Shown piece after piece: positions 6,028 to 7,617 of a stretch of DNA of 7,617 nt. The stretch is taken from contig NVRR01000148.1 of assembly GCA_002732675.1 (NCBI GenBank), forward strand, positions 1-7,617. Reading direction: 5' to 3'. Numbering within the stretch: position 1 is the first letter of the stretch; every line of letters starts with the position of its first letter. The position numbers and the translations under genes were made by a program. Source of the stretch: Sneathiella sp. GTDB taxonomy: Bacteria; Pseudomonadota; Alphaproteobacteria; Sneathiellales; Sneathiellaceae. The notes under the pieces were generated by a model. It had not been told where the DNA came from and did no database searches. It saw only the letters and a list, made by a program, of their open reading frames with translations.

Positions 6028-6774
6028 ATGGTCACCGCTAGCTCCGCCGCCTATCTGGTTTCCGGCCCGGATCCCTATGTGCAATTCGGAACGCGGCGCG
6101 TGCCCGTCGATATACAGCGCAGCCCCCGCGCCTCCCGTATGAAGCTTCGTATTGACCGCTCGGCCCGGGTTATTCTTGTCTTGCCGATGCGTACCAGGCT
6201 CAGCTCAGGTTTGGCCTTTTTAAAACAGGAAATTCCATGGATCGGGCAGAAAATTCAAAATATGCCGATGCCGGTCCCATTTAGGGATGGGGAAACGGTA
6301 CCTGTCCTTGGCGTGCCACACCGGATCTGTCACGCACCGGACGAACGGGGGCTGGTCTGGCAGGACGAAGAAAAGCTGGTTGTTGCGGGCCAAATCGAGC
6401 ATTTACCGAGACGGGTTCGCGATTGGCTTCGAAAGCGCGCGAAGCGCGAGATTTCGTCGCGGGCCGGTGACTATGCGGACGAGTTGGGCCAAACCATAAA
6501 AGGCATTACGGTCCGCGATCAAAAAACCCGCTGGGGAAGCTGTTCGTCAACCGGCCAGCTTAACTTTTCCTGGCGGCTTGTGTTGATGCCGGAAATGGTG
6601 ATGGACTACATCATCGCCCATGAAGTTGCGCATCTCCGCCATATGAACCATTCCGCAGCCTTCTGGGCGCTTGTCGGTGAATTACATGCTGATGTGCCGT
6701 CGGCCAAGAAATGGCTGAAAGAGAACGGCGCTGAAATACATAAATATGGCATTGAGCCTGACAAGGGCGTATGA
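6028..6774 (+). CDS. YgjP-like zinc metallopeptidase (DUF45/SprT-like)
   Basis: This 248-residue protein is of the YgjP-like metallopeptidase family (DUF45, M48-related). Zinc ligands and catalytic residues are visible in HEVAHLRHMNHSAAFW: H198, E199 and H202, with H208 as the probable third ligand. Just before it is the family signature TRWGSCSSTGQLNFSWRLVL (residues 167-186). The N-terminal third contains the usual small beta-rich region (RRVPVDIQRSPRASRMKLRI, 23-42). No signal peptide or membrane segment is seen, so it should be cytoplasmic. Homologues are widespread, but their substrate is not well established; the SprT similarity alone does not prove a role in DNA-protein crosslink repair. 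The start is ATG at 6028, 20 bases after the YcgN-type gene; no strong ribosome binding site precedes it, which suggests coupling. The stop at 6772-6774 overlaps an ATG (ATGA) in the frame of the next gene. Confidence 0.9.
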   Translation: MVTASSAAYLVSGPDPYVQFGTRRVPVDIQRSPRASRMKLRIDRSARVILVLPMRTRLSSGLAFLKQEIPWIGQKIQNMPMPVPFRDGETVPVLGVPHRICHAPDERGLVWQDEEKLVVAGQIEHLPRRVRDWLRKRAKREISSRAGDYADELGQTIKGITVRDQKTRWGSCSSTGQLNFSWRLVLMPEMVMDYIIAHEVAHLRHMNHSAAFWALVGELHADVPSAKKWLKENGAEIHKYGIEPDKGV

Positions 6775-6806
6775 GGTTACACCTCATCCTTGTCTGGACC
6801 TTCCCC

Positions 6807-7617
6807 ATGACCCGATTATCGCCCAAAACAATATCCTTTACGCTTTTTCTGTCGGCGGCGGTGGCGCTCGGACCATTATCGACGGATATGTATCTGCCGA
6901 CCTTTCCGTTGCTGGCAGAGGTATTCGGCGCCTCCGCCGCGGAAGTTCAGCTAACCTTGAGCGTTTTTACTTTCGGGATTGCGGTCTGCCAGTTGATATA
7001 CGGGCCGCTTACTGACCGGTTTGGTCGAAAACCGATCCTGCTCGTTGGCCTCCTACTTTATGCAGCCGCCTGTTACGGCTGCCTCATCGCGACCACGATT
7101 GACGAGCTGATTATGTTCCGGCTTATACAGGCACTCGGTGTTTGTGCCGCGATTGTGGTGCCGCGGGCGATGGTTCGGGATTTATTTGCGCGAGAGCAAG
7201 CGGCAAAGCAACTTTCGCGCATGGGTACCATTATGGGTCTGGCCCCGGCGATTGCCCCGATAATTGGCGGATATCTTGCCGTTTTCTATGGCTGGCATGC
7301 GGTATTTTTATTTTTGGGGACGGCGGGTCTGCTGGTTGCCGCTGTTGTCTACTTCCTGGTTGATGAGTCGCATAAGGCTCGGGATAAAAACTCTCTTCAC
7401 CCCCGCCATATCTTATCTAACTACATCGCCTTGCTTAGACATCGGGAGTTCATGGGTTTCGCTATGGCAGGAGGACTATGTTTTGCCGGTCTGTTTGCCT
7501 TTATTTCCGGATCGCCCCTGGTTCTGATCGAGTTTTTTGGTATCGCACCAGATCATTTCGGCTATTTCTTTGGCATGACGGTTCTGGGGTTTATGGCGGG
7601 AACGCTGGTCGGTCCGG
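6807..7617 (+). CDS. MFS multidrug exporter, Bcr/CflA family (partial, C-terminus beyond window)
   Basis: This is the first 270 codons of a major facilitator superfamily drug:proton antiporter in the inner membrane, Bcr/CflA type (12-14 helices expected; about seven to eight are visible). The TM1 exit carries the family motif PLSTDMYLPTFPLL (23-36). The loop after TM2 has MFS motif A, GPLTDRFGRKP (66-76). TM4 contains RLIQALGVCAAIVVPRAMVRD (105-125), with R120. TM5 has the antiporter motif C-like GLAPAIAPIIGGYL (144-157). The frame stays open to the right edge. The start at 6807 was chosen because Bcr-type proteins have about 10 residues before TM1, with GGA 8 bases upstream. An in-frame ATG at 6771 overlaps the stop of the metallopeptidase (ATGA) and has AAGGG just upstream, so a start there, adding 12 residues, is also credible. 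The substrate cannot be told from sequence. Confidence 0.92.
   Translation, partial: MTRLSPKTISFTLFLSAAVALGPLSTDMYLPTFPLLAEVFGASAAEVQLTLSVFTFGIAVCQLIYGPLTDRFGRKPILLVGLLLYAAACYGCLIATTIDELIMFRLIQALGVCAAIVVPRAMVRDLFAREQAAKQLSRMGTIMGLAPAIAPIIGGYLAVFYGWHAVFLFLGTAGLLVAAVVYFLVDESHKARDKNSLHPRHILSNYIALLRHREFMGFAMAGGLCFAGLFAFISGSPLVLIEFFGIAPDHFGYFFGMTVLGFMAGTLVGP

Overview
This window looks like chromosomal DNA of an alphaproteobacterium with moderate GC content. The main evidence is a RegB/RegA (PrrBA, ActSR) redox two-component pair, whose regulator carries the family's signature DNA-binding tail, together with an intracellular poly(3-hydroxybutyrate) depolymerase of the PhaZ1 type. Gene content and moderate GC would fit a marine lineage such as Sneathiella or Kiloniella relatives, but that placement is a guess. 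Coding density is high: no stretch over 300 bases lacks a gene, and I see no tRNA, rRNA, insertion sequence or CRISPR array.

Layout. The left block reads leftward: regB-like kinase (2432-1116), regA-like regulator (1065-529), then a beta-class DNA methyltransferase (522 to beyond the left edge). The three lie 50 and 6 bases apart and look like one transcript. A short divergent spacer (2433-2566) with a hairpin next to the regB ribosome binding site separates them from a secreted SYLF-domain protein (2567-3271, rightward). That gene converges on a secreted ankyrin-repeat protein (3835-3293, leftward).

A second divergent spacer (3836-4024) is rich in signals: a good sigma70-type promoter for the ankyrin gene, three copies of a 10-bp CGCTAACAAT-like motif, and a TTGC-N3-GCAG element resembling PhaR operators. 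To its right a rightward run follows: phaZ (4025-5533, TTG start), a YcgN-type cysteine-cluster protein (5561-6007), a YgjP-like zinc metallopeptidase (6028-6774) and a Bcr/CflA-type MFS exporter (6807 to beyond the right edge). Gaps of 27, 20 and 32 bases suggest an operon, although the four functions are not obviously linked.

How the genes work together. RegB/RegA would sense the redox state of the quinone pool and control respiration and related electron-sink pathways. PHB is itself a store of carbon and reducing power, so placing PHB mobilisation nearby is physiologically sensible, but no direct link is shown. The most unusual item is the 98-residue lysine/alanine-rich tail on PhaZ, which resembles the nucleoid-binding tails of PHA-granule proteins such as PhaF and PhaM. 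It suggests a depolymerase that may tether PHB granules to DNA or use a basic tail for another contact. The second point of interest is a DNA methyltransferase that seems to be co-transcribed with a global redox regulator.
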